Assembly (NCBI RefSeq): GCF_010015445.1 | Contig: NC_053116.1 | Location: forward strand, 30,503,785 to 30,567,784 | Source: Perca fluviatilis | Lineage: Eukaryota > Chordata > Actinopteri > Perciformes > Percidae | Reading direction: 5' to 3' | Length of the DNA: 64,000 nucleotides | Shown here: positions 47,713 through 60,669 of the stretch, piece by piece | Layout of the letters: each line of letters starts with the position of its first letter | How positions within the stretch are numbered: the stretch's first letter is position 1 | Notes under the pieces: model-generated | Told to the model about the DNA's origin: nothing | The model's input: only the letters and a program-made list of their open reading frames with translations | The model's database searches: none | Translations under genes and position numbers: made by a program

Positions 47713-50314
47713 CCCCCCAAACAGAGGGCCAAAAGACTATTTGTCCCAGCATCACTCCCCTGATTAGGTGACTCCAGCTGTGTTCAGATGTGCTCTCACT
47801 GACCAGTCACAGCTCCTTCATGCATCACTGAGTGAGTTTTCCTTCTTAATTGTTGATGTGCTATTAATTATTTGAATTCTGCTGTGGTCGATGTACACCT
47901 GGTCACATTTCCATCTTATTTATTTGAGTTTGCCTTAATATGATAGTAATTATTAGGCTATTTGTTTGATTGTGCTAAAGAAACCATGCATTGGGTTCAG
48001 TTGAGACAGAAAATATACGAATGATTTGTATTTTCCCCTTAAGAACTCTTTTATGAGGCTTTTTAGCCGAACACTTTCCTTATACCAGCATTCATTCAAA
48101 CAGTTGTTACAAATCTATAGAAGGCTTTAAGACCTTTCAGTGGAGCTGGTGAAAGGCCTAGCAGCAACATTGTGGACCGTTCACAGGTAATAAAGTGATG
48201 TTTGACTGAGGAAAGTAGGAATGGATTGACAGCAACCCAAGTGGGACGAAATACACAAACGAATAGTCAGTGGTGGTTGAAGTACTCCTATTCTTCACTT
48301 AAGTAAAAGTACCATTCCAACTATGTAAAGCTACTCAGTGACTAATGACTAGTACAGTATTGAGTAATGTAATGTACTTTACAAGTAGTTATTTTACACT
48401 AGTATGAATAATCATCATTATGCCAGAAAATGAGTAGTGTGGAAGTTGTAGCATATATGTAGCAGTAACATTAAACTGGGGACAGTCACAGTATTAATAG
48501 TGGTGGAAGTAGTAGACTGCTTGAAGCAGCTGTAGTTTTTGCCTGTTACTTGTGTGTCTGTCTAAAAACATTCTCTGGATTTCTGGAACAAGTCACAGCT
48601 TTTGGTCTTCTCAAGGTTAAATAATGTGAATGTAACAGTGTAAGTAGCATGTTCACAGGGAGCTTTGACCCAATCTCTGAGTCATGAACAAAAGTAATTG
48701 TACTGCAAACACTTAAGAGATCAACGTTGAAATTTTAGTCTGGCTCTTTTTTTTTTTTTAATTTGGTAGACATTATAACAATATTTTCCACAAAGCTTTT
48801 TGATTTATTGGCCTTGATTTGAGTTGCTATAAGTAAATCATCAGGACTTTGAATCATTTATCAAATCTCTCCTATAGTCATCCATCAAGGGAAGTGAAAT
48901 GAAACTGCTTGTCTCTAAAGAATGCGTCATTGCAGATAGAAAATATGAGTAAATATGCATCAGGCCTCTGACATTCTCAGATGGGCAATATTTATATATT
49001 TGTTATTGTCCACAAATCCCATGAAAAGACCAAAACCAACAATAGGTCTTTTTCAGCTCAATTGCACCTCTGCTTTTCCTGTCTCTCAACCTGTCTGTAG
49101 CTTTCAGCTCCAAGCCTATTGGTTCCTACTGAAGATGTAAATCTTTAACAACAAACTGCCTCGATTATATATTGTTAATTTAAAGCTTTAGTGCGTAACT
49201 TTTTATATTAATAAACATTCGATACATTCAAGCCATTGCCAAATTAGTTGATACAAAGCTAATTTCAGCTCCACAACATTCTCTCTGCATTTCTCAGTAT
49301 GGCTATGTTTAGAAAATTGTGTCATCCGGTGACTTTTGCGCGCAGAAATTCAAGCGCAGATAATTAGCTCTTCTGAAGAGTCCATCATGTTTTTTTAATC
49401 CTCCGTGTCCTCCTTGGCTACAAGCAACTGTGTGGAGGAGGGGTGGGGGTGGTGTGCGATCATGGAAGGCTTGTATCATGTGGATGTGCCGACAGTTTTC
49501 TTGTCATTACTAGAATTCCTCATGGGGGAGACAGGAACTAAGCACTATAGCTTTAATAATAATTATAAATGTTATTATTTATATTTATATGAACTGTAGT
49601 CTTTAAGCAGGTGTTACTCAAACAGAAGTAGAATTTCAGCAGTGGATTAATCCACCAGATTTATCCTTTACCCTGAGCCTGACAAGTCTTAGTTCATAAC
49701 ACCGATAAGTTCATGTACAATTTTTAAAACTGTAATCTGAAATTGTTAAACACCACATTCAGACTCTATATAATTAAAGGTTAAATAAACATTTAATTAT
49801 AGTAATAATTTTCCTCCCTCTCTTGTCCTATTCATGGATGGATTACTGACAGGCCTACCCGGCACAGGCCCAGGGGCTCAAAGTGGCAGGGGCCCCCATG
49901 GCCTTCACCTACAAAATGTCACTCAAAAAGACACAAAGCAACTATTAGGAGATGCAAATGACCACAATGAGACACACAACCACAGAGAGATGGGTAACAA
50001 CTATAAAGTGACTGAAAACAATTGCAAAAAGAGGCTAAACAACTATAAAGTCTGGGTGTCTGGTAGGAATAGGCAGACGGGTGTGTGGACACTGGCTTGA
50101 TGATGTTGGCCTTGTGTTTACTGTAATATCTAGAAGGGTTTGGTCAATAGGCTATTGTCCATCTCAGGTATGATTTTCTTTTTGATTGTTCACATTTTGA
50201 ATAACTGATCAGGATCATTCTAGCGGTCTAATGGGAAGACAATAATCAGAAATGATCAGGACACATTTTGAATCCAAACAAGTGCACTTTAATGCCTTTA
50301 ATTATAATGATGAT

Positions 50315-50445
50315 TATTTCCTTTGCCAAGGAGGTCATATTGTTCATGAAACTTGGTGGAAGGATGTAGCATGTGCCAAGGAAGAACCCATTACATTTAG
50401 AAGCGGAGCCGATTCACAGGGCGGATACACTAATTTATTGCAAAA
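50315..50445. repeat. Teleost interspersed-repeat fragment
   Basis: 'catgaaacttggtggaagga' and 'ccaaggaagaacccattaca' form a phrase I know as widespread in fish genomes. Unit A lacks most of it (45369 region), with short shared sequence at the break. Confidence 0.55.
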
Positions 50446-50971
50446 CCAGAAAAATCAGTTCTGGAGAGGTGACAAGAAGGTAAGTAAGGTGCTTTTCCAT
50501 ATTCCAACACCATGTGCTTCTTTACACCTCAGCAACCACCAGCAGCATTACTCCATTTTTTACCATTGTGAAAACCACTGGCAAAATGGAAGAATGGGTT
50601 CTGGTAGCAAGGACAAAGACATGTTTATGAACAACTTCCTTTCTGTGTCCTCTCTTTAATGTCAACAAGCAAAAATAAGTCAACTGTCAACAAGAAGGTG
50701 TCACATCTGAAAGAAGGTCGCTGCTGACCTTTAGTAAAAAGCCCACATCCAATATGTGCTAAGGGTGAGATGTGGAAAGTTGGAAGGCATGTTAGTAGAG
50801 CAAGCGGGACGAGGGTAGTTTTGGGGTAAATGGGATATTTGTTTATTAAATAAGAGCTTAGGGCTACAAATACTGTATGCTGTAATTTAAGCACAAATAT
50901 ATGTGTTATCTCTCATCAGTTTATATTTTGAGTCCCTGTATGTGAGATGTAGACTCCAATAAATCACAATG

Positions 50972-51132
50972 TCAATGTACATTTTATATGTATTTCACCT
51001 TTCATTACATGTAAACCCAACGTGCTTTGCATTAAAAACAGCATACACATTAAAACACAATAATAGAATAGGAATACACAACAAGACAAGCAACCAAAAC
51101 AAACAAGACATACAACTGCGACCATACCGTGT

Positions 51133-51165
<33 letters not shown>

Positions 51166-51991
51166 CTGTAATTAAACAAATGCCTGAGAAAATAATAAAA
51201 GGTTTTGAGTTTGTTTTTTTGTATGTTGACACAGTTGTGACTGATCATCAGGCAGCTTGTTCCAGAGAGCAGGACCAAGTAACTGAAGGCCCCCTCACCA
51301 GACCTGGATCTGATTCTGGGTACAGCTAGAAGGCCTCTGCCTGATGACCTGAGTTGTGCTTTATAGACTAATAGCAGGATTTTAAAAGTGATTCTGTATT
51401 GTACCGGGAGCCAATGAAGTGTTTTCAGTCCTGGAGTAATGTGTTCAAATTTATGTGTAAGTCTAAGGACTCTGGCTGCTGCATTTTGAATGAGTTGGAG
51501 GTGTCCTACTGATTTGTGAGTTTGAGAAATGAATGCTCTAAGTTTTTATATATTATAAGTATATATAAGTGATAAAATGCTGTTTTGGTGATATTGGTGA
51601 TGTGATTTTCAAAATTGAGCTCAGTATAAAAAAGTAATGCCATGGTTTCTGACTTGCTCACTGTATTTCAGAGACAGTGAATCCAGGTGTAAATACATAT
51701 TTTGTCTCTGATTTTTAGGACCAACCACGAGAATCTCTTGTCTGTATTTAGCTGTAGAAAGTTTTTGGACATCCAGCAATTAATATTGTCAATATAGTTT
51801 ACTAGTTTGTTAACAGAGCTGAGATCATCGTAGGAAAGTAAGATGTACAACTGTATGTCATCGGCATATGACTGGTAGGATCTTTTGTGTTTCTTAATGA
51901 TAATACCAAGTGGAAGCATGTACATTTTGAAAAGTAATGGTCCAAGGACAGAGAAGATTTTTTTTCTGTAGATTTAAAACTACCTATTGAA
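50972..51991 (-). mobile_element. 5'-truncated L2-like LINE with reverse-transcriptase fragment
   Basis: On the minus strand the 5' end encodes SVLGPLLFKMYMLPLGI, then SYADDIQLYILLS and NCWMSKNFLQLNTDK. This is the YADD catalytic region and downstream motif of L2/Rex-type non-LTR reverse transcriptases, broken after about 110 residues. The rest looks like LINE 3'UTR ('ctctggctgctgcattttga' on plus) with a CA microsatellite. ACAATG at 50966-50971 and 51992-51997 flanks it as a short target duplication. Unit A of the local duplication has the empty site. Confidence 0.85.
51132..51166. repeat. (CA)n microsatellite
   Basis: About 17 units, one interruption, inside the LINE insertion. Confidence 0.9.
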
Positions 51992-53287
51992 ACAATGCCA
52001 ATACATTGTACTGTAAACACATTAGACTCTGTATTAGATTTTGGTTGAGTCACCTATTTCTTAGAGAACAGAGGTCAAATCAAATTCTGACTGGTGAGGT
52101 CAAAAAGGACTTCAAAAAAAAGCAGGTAAACACAGGAAATATTGATTCACAAGTTTATGAGGGTCTACTTTACAATATACGCTAAACCAGTACTTATCTT
52201 TATGGCCCATAACTGCAAAACAGTCACGTTCCTCTTCAAATAATCTTTGGCGCCTGACAGTAGCGCTCTCCGTGTTTTCTTGCCAAGTCATTTTTTGAGA
52301 AAGTGGTAAACTAATGTTAATTTGTTGATGAAAATTAATAATAATAGCTTCCTCAGAAAAGAAGTTCAGTCAAAGCAGGTTACAAAGCTCATACTACTTA
52401 GGTTTCCGAAAGGTTATCACAGTATTTCCAAAACAAAGATCACACTTTCTGAAATCAACTCATGCAATATATTTATTTGGTGTGAGATTATAATTTTCCA
52501 TCACACTGACCTTCACTTTCAACAGCTTTTATGGTTATATTTACACTGAGTCTATTTTATGCATAATAGCATACAGGGAAAATGACTCTTGGAAAATAAC
52601 ACGTTGTAAAAAAACACCTGTTGTCACACAATCCCTGTCACACACAAACACACATACTGTACACACTCACATCTGTTGCCCATCATGAACATAAAGACTT
52701 GGCTTCTGTTATATTTTGTGCATTTCATGAGTTTTTTTTTCCGACATACAATGCTATGACTTTTTTCAACATACTATACTATGACTTGATGACTTTTTTT
52801 GACAAACTATACTATGAGTTTTAGTTTTGACATAAACTAAGACTTTATTATGACTTTTTTTTTACATATAATACCATGACTTTTTTTATGACCTTTTTCA
52901 ACATACTACGCTTTTACTTATTACGATATACTAAACTATGACTTTGTACAACTTTTTTTTGTCTTCACCAATATAATAATAATAATAATAAATACAACGC
53001 TCAACCAGCTTCACAAATGGCTCAGTGAGATAAGCTTCTTGAAATAAAATGAAGGTTGGAGGTTGAGGGTTCAACTCTATGACTTTTTCGACATACAATA
53101 CTATGAATTTTTTATGACTTTTAGTTTCGACATACATACCATGACTTTTTTGTGACTTTTTCCCCACATACTATACTATGACTTTTTTCGACACACAATA
53201 CTATGACTTTTTATGACTTTTTTTCAACATACTATACTATGACATACTACACTTTGACTTTTAGCGACACACTAAACTATGACTCAG

Positions 53288-53418
53288 CTTTTTTGGTCTT
53301 CAGTAATATGATCGATAAATACAACGCCCAACCAGTGCATTATGAGCTTCACAAATAGCTCAGTTAGATAAGCTTCTTGAAATGAAATGAATATTGGAAG
53401 TTAAGGGTTCAATTCTAT
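53288..53418 (+). repeat. tRNA-like (SINE-type) block embedded in the satellite
   Basis: 'aaatagctcagttagataag' resembles a pol III A box region, and 'ggttaagggttcaattct' a B box (GGTTCRANTC). Sister blocks occur at 52961-53078 and 53972-54110. I infer tRNA-derived origin; none folds as an intact tRNA. Confidence 0.5.
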
Positions 53419-54332
53419 GACTTTTTTTTTCGACATACTATACTATGACTTTTATTTTCGACATACTATACTAGACTTTTTTATGATGTATTATACCATG
53501 ACTTTTTTATGACTTTTTTTGACATACCATACTATGACTTTTTTTTTACATCCAATATTATTACTTTTTTATGACTTTTTTCGACATACTATGACTTTTT
53601 TATGACTATTTTCGACATACAATACTATGAATTTTGTAAGCCTTTTTTTTCCGACATACTATACTATGACGTTTATTTTACATACTATACTATGACTTTT
53701 TTATGACTTGTTTTCAACATACATACCATGACTATGACATACTACACTTTTACTTTTTTTGACACACTAAACTATGACTTTCTTATGACTTTTTTCGACA
53801 TACTATACTAAGACTTTTTTATGACTTTTTTCGACATACTATACTATGACTTTTTTCAACATACTATACTATTACTTTGTTATGACTTTTTTTCAACATA
53901 CTATACTATTACTTTATGACTTTTTTTCAACATACTATACTATGAATTTTTTCGACACACTAAACTATGACTTTTTACAACTTTTTTGGTCTTCATTAAT
54001 ATGATCGATAAATACAACGCCCAACCAGTGCATTATGAGCTTCACAAATAGTTCAGTGAGATAAGCTTCTTGAAATGAAATGAATATTGGAGGTTAAGGG
54101 TTTCCTCTATGACAAAAACTACTATGACTTTTTTTCGACATACTATCGTAAGACTTTTTCATGACTTTTTTTCGACATATTATACCATGACTTTTTTATG
54201 ACTTTTTTCGACATACCATTCTATGACTTTTTTCGACGTATTATACTATGACTTTTTTATCACTTTTTTCGACATACCATACTATGACTTTTTTTCGATA
54301 TACTATGCTAGACTGCTTTCAACGTAAGTTGT

Positions 54333-54470
54333 TTGTTGGCAGTGTGGATCCGTGGTTAGCACTGCTGCATCTTGCACCAGCAAGTAGGCACTGCAGACTC
54401 TCCCCTTTGATTCGATCCCCAGTCCGGGCTGGATCTTTATGTGTGGAGTTTGCATGTTTTTCCAGACTTT
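54333..54470 (+). mobile_element. tRNA-derived SINE fragment
   Basis: 'ggatccgtggttagcactgc', 'gattcgatccccagtccggg' and 'atgtgtggagtttgcatgtt' follow the order of a very common fish tRNA-SINE head with A and B boxes. Both ends run into satellite units. Confidence 0.7.
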
Positions 54471-56812
54471 CTTTGGCATACATGACTTTTTATGACTATT
54501 TTTGACATACTATACTATGACTTTCTTATCACTTTTTTTTTAAACTATATAATGAATTTTTACGACATACTATACAATTACTTTTTTATCACTTTTTTCA
54601 ACATACTACACGATGACTTTTTTTTATGCCTTTTTTGATGTACTGTACTATGACTTTTAATGTCTTCTTTGAAAATACTATGACTTTTTCCAGACTTTTT
54701 TTTGACACACTATATACTGTGACTTTTTTTACCCCATTTTCAACATATACTATGACTTATTTCAACATACTATACTATGACTTTTTTCGAAATACTATAC
54801 TATGACTTTTTTCGATATGCTTTTTACTATGACTTTTCTTTTTTTTTAAACTTAAAATATTCCACTTTTTTATAATACGTTATTGGTATCGTTCAACATT
54901 TCAATGGCATTCATACTAATTAAAACCATTCCCACTTTTCCAACTTTTCTCACTACTTCACCTTCTTCTTACGCCGTTATGCCAGCAATCCAGTTTAGCT
55001 TTAGCAATTTAGCTTTTCAGCATTCACAAGCATTTTCTGCAGAAAACTTTCTAGTTCATTGATAGTTTGCCTTATGGCAGTCATCATTATTTACCTTAGG
55101 ACCAATACATTGTATTTTTCTCTCAAGGACAACAATAAGTCTGTTTATGTTTTACTTTTTCAGTGGTGGTTGAATTACTCATATCCTTTACTTAAGTAAA
55201 TGTACCATTCCAACTATGTCAAGGTACTCAATTACAAGTAAAGATCCTGCTTTCAAAACCCTACGTAAGTAGAAGTACTCATTATGGCACCTGTGCTATG
55301 ACTAATATCAAAATATATTGGACATTGTTAAAATGTTGTATGAATAATCGTGTCAGAAATGAGCAGTGTGGAAGTTGTAACATAGATGTAGCAGTAACCT
55401 GGGGACAGTGGCGGTAGTGGCAGAAGTAGAAGACTAATCACTCAGCAGTCTCTGGAGATAGGTCTGGCAACGCGAGCCTAGCAGTCTCTTAACACTGCTG
55501 CTTGAAGCAGCTGTAGTTTTTGTTGGTTTCTGTCTGTGTCTGTCTAAAAACATTCTTTCTATGGAAAGGAACAAGTCACAGCTTTTGGTCTTCTCAAGGT
55601 TAAATAGTGGGAATGTAACAGTGTAGCATGTTTACAGGGAGCTTTGCCTGTTGCTGCCTCAACAATGTGAACTGGTCACATTATGTGATTAGCGAAGACC
55701 CATTCTCTCAGACATGAACAAAAGTAATTATACTACAAACACTTTAGAGATCATCTTTGAAATTGTAGTCCAGTTTATTTTTCTTTATTTGGTAGACATT
55801 ATGAAAATATTTTCCACAAACCTGTTTGATTTATTGGCCTTGATTTGAGTTGCTATAAGTAAATCATCAGGACTTTGTATCATTTATCAAATCTCTCCTA
55901 TAGTCATCCATCAAGGGAAGTGAAATGAAACTGCTTGTCTCTAAAGAGTGCATCTTGGCAGATATGTAGAGAAGTTGCATCAGGCCTCTGACATTCTGTC
56001 AACAAATCCCATGAAAACACCAAAACCAACAATAAGCCTTTTTCACAGCAGATATTTTGAGTTGTTATCAATTACACCTCTGCTTTTCCTGTCTCTCAAG
56101 CCTGTGTGTAGCTCTCAGCCCCAAGCCTATTGGTTCCTACTAAATATGTACATTTTGAACCAAAAAATGCCGTGATTATATATAGTTAATTTAATAATAA
56201 TAATAATTATTATTATTACTATTATTATTTCCTAAAACAGCTGTGAACTGTAGTCTTTAAGCAGACGTTACTCAAACAGAAGTACAATTTCAGCGGTGGA
56301 TTATTCCATCAGACTTATTCTTTAACCTGAGCCTGACAAGTTCATAACACTGATATGGGATTCTGTGCGTTGTGTCATGTGGTAGCGGAAGTTCATCCTG
56401 AACTGTAATCTGATATTGTTAAACACCATTCAGACTCTATGGAAATAAAGGTTAAATAAACAGTTCATTATAATTTTCCTCCCTCTAACACTTGTCCTAT
56501 TCATGGATGGATTACTGAACGGGCCGACCGGGCACAGGCCCAGGGGCTCAGAGTGTCAGGGCCCCCCTGGCCTTCACATGCAAAATGTCACTCGAAGACA
56601 AAATGTCACTCGAAGACTCGAAGACAATGATATGTCATTACATTACATAACATTTAGCTGACGCTTTTATCCAAAGCGACTTCCAAAGAGACAAAAAGCA
56701 ACTATTTATAGATGCAAAACAATCACAAGGAGAAAAAACCACAGAGAGATCATTACAAAGTGACTAAGAACAACAACAAAAAAAATAGGCTTAACAACTA
56801 TAAAGCCTGTGT

Positions 56813-57988
56813 GCTAGCTTCTATGTAGGAGAGGTGGTGGGGCCTTTTGCACATCTGTGCCCAGGGGTCCATTGTCTTACAATCCACCTTTGGTCCTATT
56901 GAACAACGTCCATCCCTTGTCCAAAATACAACAGATATCTAGGTATAATGATACATAAACATATATCTTGTTTCTGATTGAAACAGAAAAGTTCCAGGAA
57001 GACTTTCAGTGCATTAAAAACTCAGCTCTGCAGGTCCTTTCCTGTCAGTGGAAGCACATGGAGACAGTGCCCCCATGTGGTCACAGGTGTGACATACTTG
57101 TGTGATGTTGCTTGAAAAACTCTGGTATGCTATCAAATTGCTGGTGATGACTTGGGTAATGTGTGATTGTCCGTGCTTTGCGTTTGGTGGCTTTGCTGTT
57201 AAGGTGTGATAGGTTTGGTCAGAGCCTGTCTATGGAGAGCCTGTTCACTCCCTATCTCACTCCCTATTAGCCCCATTGTACCAACCCGGAATTTTCCAGA
57301 GAGTGGAAGTTCTCCCCTTATTAGACATTCTCTGGTTTGGTTTAAGAATAACCTGTTCTGCCAGAATCCTTGCTCCTGCACCCTGCTCTCTCAGGGTGTG
57401 TCATTAAATACACCAATCTTCTGGTGGATTGACTCCTTTGTGCAGACATTATTTTCAAACTAATTATTCAGGAGATTCCTGTTTCTGATTTCAGGCCCCT
57501 AATCGTATGAAATGGACATATTGAATGAGGTGAGATCACAGGTACTTGCTGAAGAGGCAATTTAGATAATGTGCTGGGAAATGTAACTGTAGAGTTGATT
57601 TGTAATGCATTCATCATGCAAAGGGGCTTTTGTTCGAGTGCTTTAAGTGGAAAAGCATGATGGGAAATCTTTGCAGAAATCCTGCAAGTGTCATCATATA
57701 CATCACTCAAATGATATCGGGTTAGTGATTAACATTTAAAATAAAGTTTTACAGCATAGAAAAGTTAGATCTGTGTGTTTTAATCAGTTGCCAATTTATT
57801 TTTAAGGTGCTCAAAAAAACAATATACATTTTTAATAAATATTTTTGCCCTCACCTAACATTAGAAAAATACTAATGTAAGATGAGATTTGTTGTGAAGA
57901 TTTATTTTCTAGATAACCTTCTCAGGTTTATCGAAATATTTTAGATAATTTAATTATTGGTTACTACATCTATATTGTATTCTGTTCC
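56813..57988. other. Intergenic stretch, no gene recognised
   Basis: No family homology, microsatellite or element could be supported in this 1.2 kb. Confidence 0.6.
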
Positions 57989-58525
57989 TTAAAGGTCCCA
58001 TGACATGGTGCTCTTTGGATGTTTTTATATAGGCCTTAGTGGTCCCCTAATACTGTATCTGAAGTCTCTTTCCCGAAATTCAACTTTGGTGCAGAATTAC
58101 AGCCACTAGAGCCAGTCGCACAATGAGCTTTCCTTAGTATGTGCCATTTCTGTGTCTATAGCGATTGAGGAGGAGAGAGGGGGGAGGGGAGGCAAAGTGG
58201 AGGGTGGGGGTGTGGCCTTGACCAACTGCCACTTTGCTCGTTTGAAAGCCATGATGTCTCTCTCTCATGGGTGGGCCAAATTCTCTGGGCGGGCAAAGCA
58301 GAGAAAGGGGAGGTAACCTTGCTCCTTATGACCTCATAAGGAGAAGATTCCAGATCGGCCCATCTGAGCTTTCATTTTCTCAAAGGTAGAGAGCAGGATA
58401 CCCAGGGCTCGGTTTACACCTATCACCATTTCTAGCCACTGGGGGACAATAGGCAGGCTGGGGGAACGCATATTAATGTAAAAAAAAACTCATAAAGTGA
58501 AATTTTAATGCCATGGGACCTTTAA
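57989..58525. mobile_element. TTAA-flanked MITE (AGGTCCCATG termini), copy 1, intact
   Basis: The ends TTAAAGGTCCCATGACATG and GCCATGGGACCTTTAA are inverted repeats with TTAA at each edge (57989-57992, 58522-58525), as in piggyBac-type target sites. The 529-bp body is non-coding. A second copy in the opposite orientation lies at 61134-62796. Confidence 0.87.
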
Positions 58526-59799
58526 TTTATATAGGGAACTACATAACATGGTGCACTATGCCTATAATTTTAGTACTGGTTAAGGTTGGTGGACTGATAC
58601 GATGATGTGGTGATCTATCACGTTTGTGTTGGTGTTTAGTTGTCCATCTGTTGAGATGGACATTAACTTTTTATGAAAAAATAACTTTTATATTTGCTCA
58701 AAATGACCCGACAGTAGCACATGGGTCAAGGGTTGGGGTTCCTCTGCCTCTTCCTGGTACTCTCAGAGCAGGCTCTGGGTGCTCCTAATGGCATGAGGAA
58801 AACAACCAATCAGAGGCGAGGAGTCTAACACAGTCAATGACTGCCTGTAAACTCCAATCAAACTGTTAAACTGTTATAGCCTGACAAGCCAGACCCACAT
58901 CAAGATGTTGGGTCTGGGAACTCACCATTGACAGGGCTCAATCTGAGGGGCGGGATAAACGGTTGTCTTTCAAATTCTCTCTACACGCAATAGGATAGCG
59001 CTACAACCAGGCAGAGCAACGAAGAAGGTAGCGGAGCTAGTTGATAGATTAAACTTTTGCCGTATCCGGTTGGCAAAACTCAGAACACATTTTCCTTTTT
59101 TAAGAATGATTTCTGTGCCGTTCTTTGCTCTTTTCTCAAAGAAAAGCTTAACTCCAAGTCTTCCAGAGTCGCGGCCAAAGCCGATTCGAAAGACCGCTGT
59201 TCCCAGCAGCAGCAGCCATAAGCCCGCCCACCGACTCTATACACGATGTGATTTGCTGCCGCTAGTCTAGATTTCGATGCTAGTTAAACTAGGCAGTGCT
59301 GATCTAATAAAGAATCAAGATTATGTTACTGCATTACCTATTTCTCGCCTCAGATGTGTCAGGAACATATTTTAGTGTGTGGTTTAGCTGTAAAATGAGA
59401 GTGTTTGCTCCGGCCGGTGGGCGGTGCTTGGTTGTGGCTCGACTGTTTAAATTAGAAAAAAATCATCATTTAGAGAAAACGTATCTGCAATCTTTCCGTA
59501 ATGAAAGAATGGGCAGCAGAAGACAAGATGACATGTATGCATATTTGCAGTGTCTAAATGGTGCGCATGAGTTGTCAAATAGCTGAAAAGGGTTTTCTTA
59601 ATAGGTGTTCTCTATTTGCATGAGTTTTCTTAATTTGCAGTGTTGAGCTCTCAGGGGCCACCATATATATGGCCTACCACACAAATGCTTAATCAGGAGT
59701 ATTGTTATAGTTAAGCAGGGTTACTGTACAACCCAGTTTTCAAGGTATATGCATTATAAATAGCATAGTCACTTATTAAATGCTGTCCTTGGGAACCCA
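58526..59799. other. Intergenic stretch with a further repeat-like block
   Basis: Bases 58872-59260 (tagcctgacaagccagaccc, ctcaccattgacagggctca) have the GC-richer look of a fish interspersed repeat, but I cannot define its ends. The rest is AT-rich and plain. Confidence 0.4.
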
Positions 59800-59805
59800 T
59801 TTATT
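59800..59805 (-). terminator. Candidate poly(A) signal for the dennd2 family gene
   Basis: AATAAA on the minus strand lies about 830 bp past the stop codon. It is one of several possible AT-rich signals in the presumed 3'UTR and there is no other support. Confidence 0.2.
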
Positions 59806-60470
59806 TAATGTAGGACACATCATGCTTTAATACAAAAATATTCTAAATGCTGTACACGGGTTCTCAAACATTGTGCAAAATGAAAAAAATATTTACAACT
59901 CCAGTTACAAGGAAAGTCAAGGACAGAAAAAGACGTAATTTTATCAAAATGTAAATATCGATTGATGAGGTTTAACCTGGAGTCTTAAAACTTCAAAATG
60001 TTCTGATCAGAGTTAATAAACATCTACTCAATCTGAAATGCAAACAAGTAGAAATAGTAAACAAAAGGTTTGTGTACAGTTGTGCTGAGGAAAATGCAAC
60101 ATGCATAATAAAATTTTACATTAAAATGTATAAAAAACATGCATCAGGTTGGAACCATACAGGCTATTTTTAGTTGCATTACTTAACAAGATTAAAGTTG
60201 CATTTACTGTAAAATGCACACATTGTGTAGTAGAGCTGAATCTGTGTGAAAAGGTCTTGCAAGTACACACGTTTCCAGTCAAAGAGAAAATAGTTACAAC
60301 CACACATGTTCACGTTGATAACTGAGGTTAAGTAGCTGGAATGCTTTTTGTAGTTTTCCAAAGACACAGTGCTTCGTCTTCAAGGTTTCATAAAACAATG
60401 CTAAAAGAGAAATAGCCTTTCCAGTTTTTGTCCAATAAAAAGTGCACTGCTCTTAGACATGCATACATGG

Positions 60471-60611
60471 CTATAAGATGAACCTGGCCCTCTCATACCC
60501 AAACTCTTCATCGTCCCATTCACATCTCAACACAAGACTCTCATCCACATTCATTTCCTCAGCAAGTCCAGCAGCAACAAGTGGTCTGTTTGTAATTACA
60601 AAGTCTTTCAT
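60471..60611 (-). other. 46-codon ORF just downstream of the dennd2 stop
   Basis: In the presumed 3'UTR, 27 nt past the dennd2 stop and in another frame, an ATG ORF reads MKDFVITNRPLVAAGLAEEM, then NVDESLVLRCEWDDEEFGYE and RARFIL. Its composition (acidic, Trp, no repeats) looks more like protein than chance, but I recognise no family. It could be an alternative last exon, a diverged remnant, or a UTR ORF. Confidence 0.25.
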
Positions 60612-60637
60612 TTAAAAACCAGGGTGTTGGTCTGTTT

Positions 60638-60669
60638 TCATTTAATTTGTAGGAGTTTCATCTTGTTTC
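60638..60669 (-). CDS. dennd2: dennd2 family: last exon (GNKMKLLQIK-stop)
   Basis: The final exon follows a T-rich tract ending 'tttag'. It completes Gly and adds NKMKLLQIK before TGA at 60638-60640 (minus). The family ends in a similar K-M-K-L/F-L-x-K motif, which supports both the splice and the stop. Confidence 0.85.

Larger units (their letters stand above)
45110..50059. repeat. Tandem segmental duplication, unit A
   Basis: Starting at 'ctggtaggaat', this unit matches 50060-56812 in order and orientation. A 45110-46630 corresponds to B 50060-52695, and A 48245-50059 corresponds to B 55140-56812. Shared landmarks include 'ggtcgctgctgacctttagt', 'aagtgcac', 'aggtttccgaaaggttatca' and 'ggcacaggcccaggggctca'. 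The middle (46630-48245) is unique to A and holds TTA/TTG runs, a TG tract and a homopolymer-rich block. No gene lies inside. Confidence 0.88.
52736..54850. repeat. AT-rich satellite, 'tatgacttttttcgacatac' units
   Basis: About 2.1 kb of irregular tandem units based on 'actatgacttttttcgacat' and 'actatactatgactttttta', with variable T-run lengths and frequent indels. Three longer blocks (52961-53078, 53288-53418, 53972-54110) are embedded and similar to each other, giving a crude higher-order pattern. It sits in the centre of duplication unit B and is absent from unit A. Confidence 0.92.
50060..56812. repeat. Tandem segmental duplication, unit B
   Basis: This unit repeats unit A from 'ctggtaggaat' to 'ttaacaactataaagcctgt'. 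It is 1.8 kb longer because of a LINE insertion (50972-51991), about 105 extra bp near 50334-50440 and a satellite block (52736-54850) in the centre. Many substitutions separate A and B, so the duplication is not recent. No gene is recognised. Confidence 0.88.

Noticed and set aside
47471..47755. Lys-rich frame on the minus strand
   Set aside because: It arises from poly-T runs in a low-complexity, possibly erroneous block.
52736..54850. CRISPR-like array appearance of the repeated 'tatgactttttt' units
   Set aside because: Units are irregular in length and spacing, there are no unique spacers, and the genome is eukaryotic.
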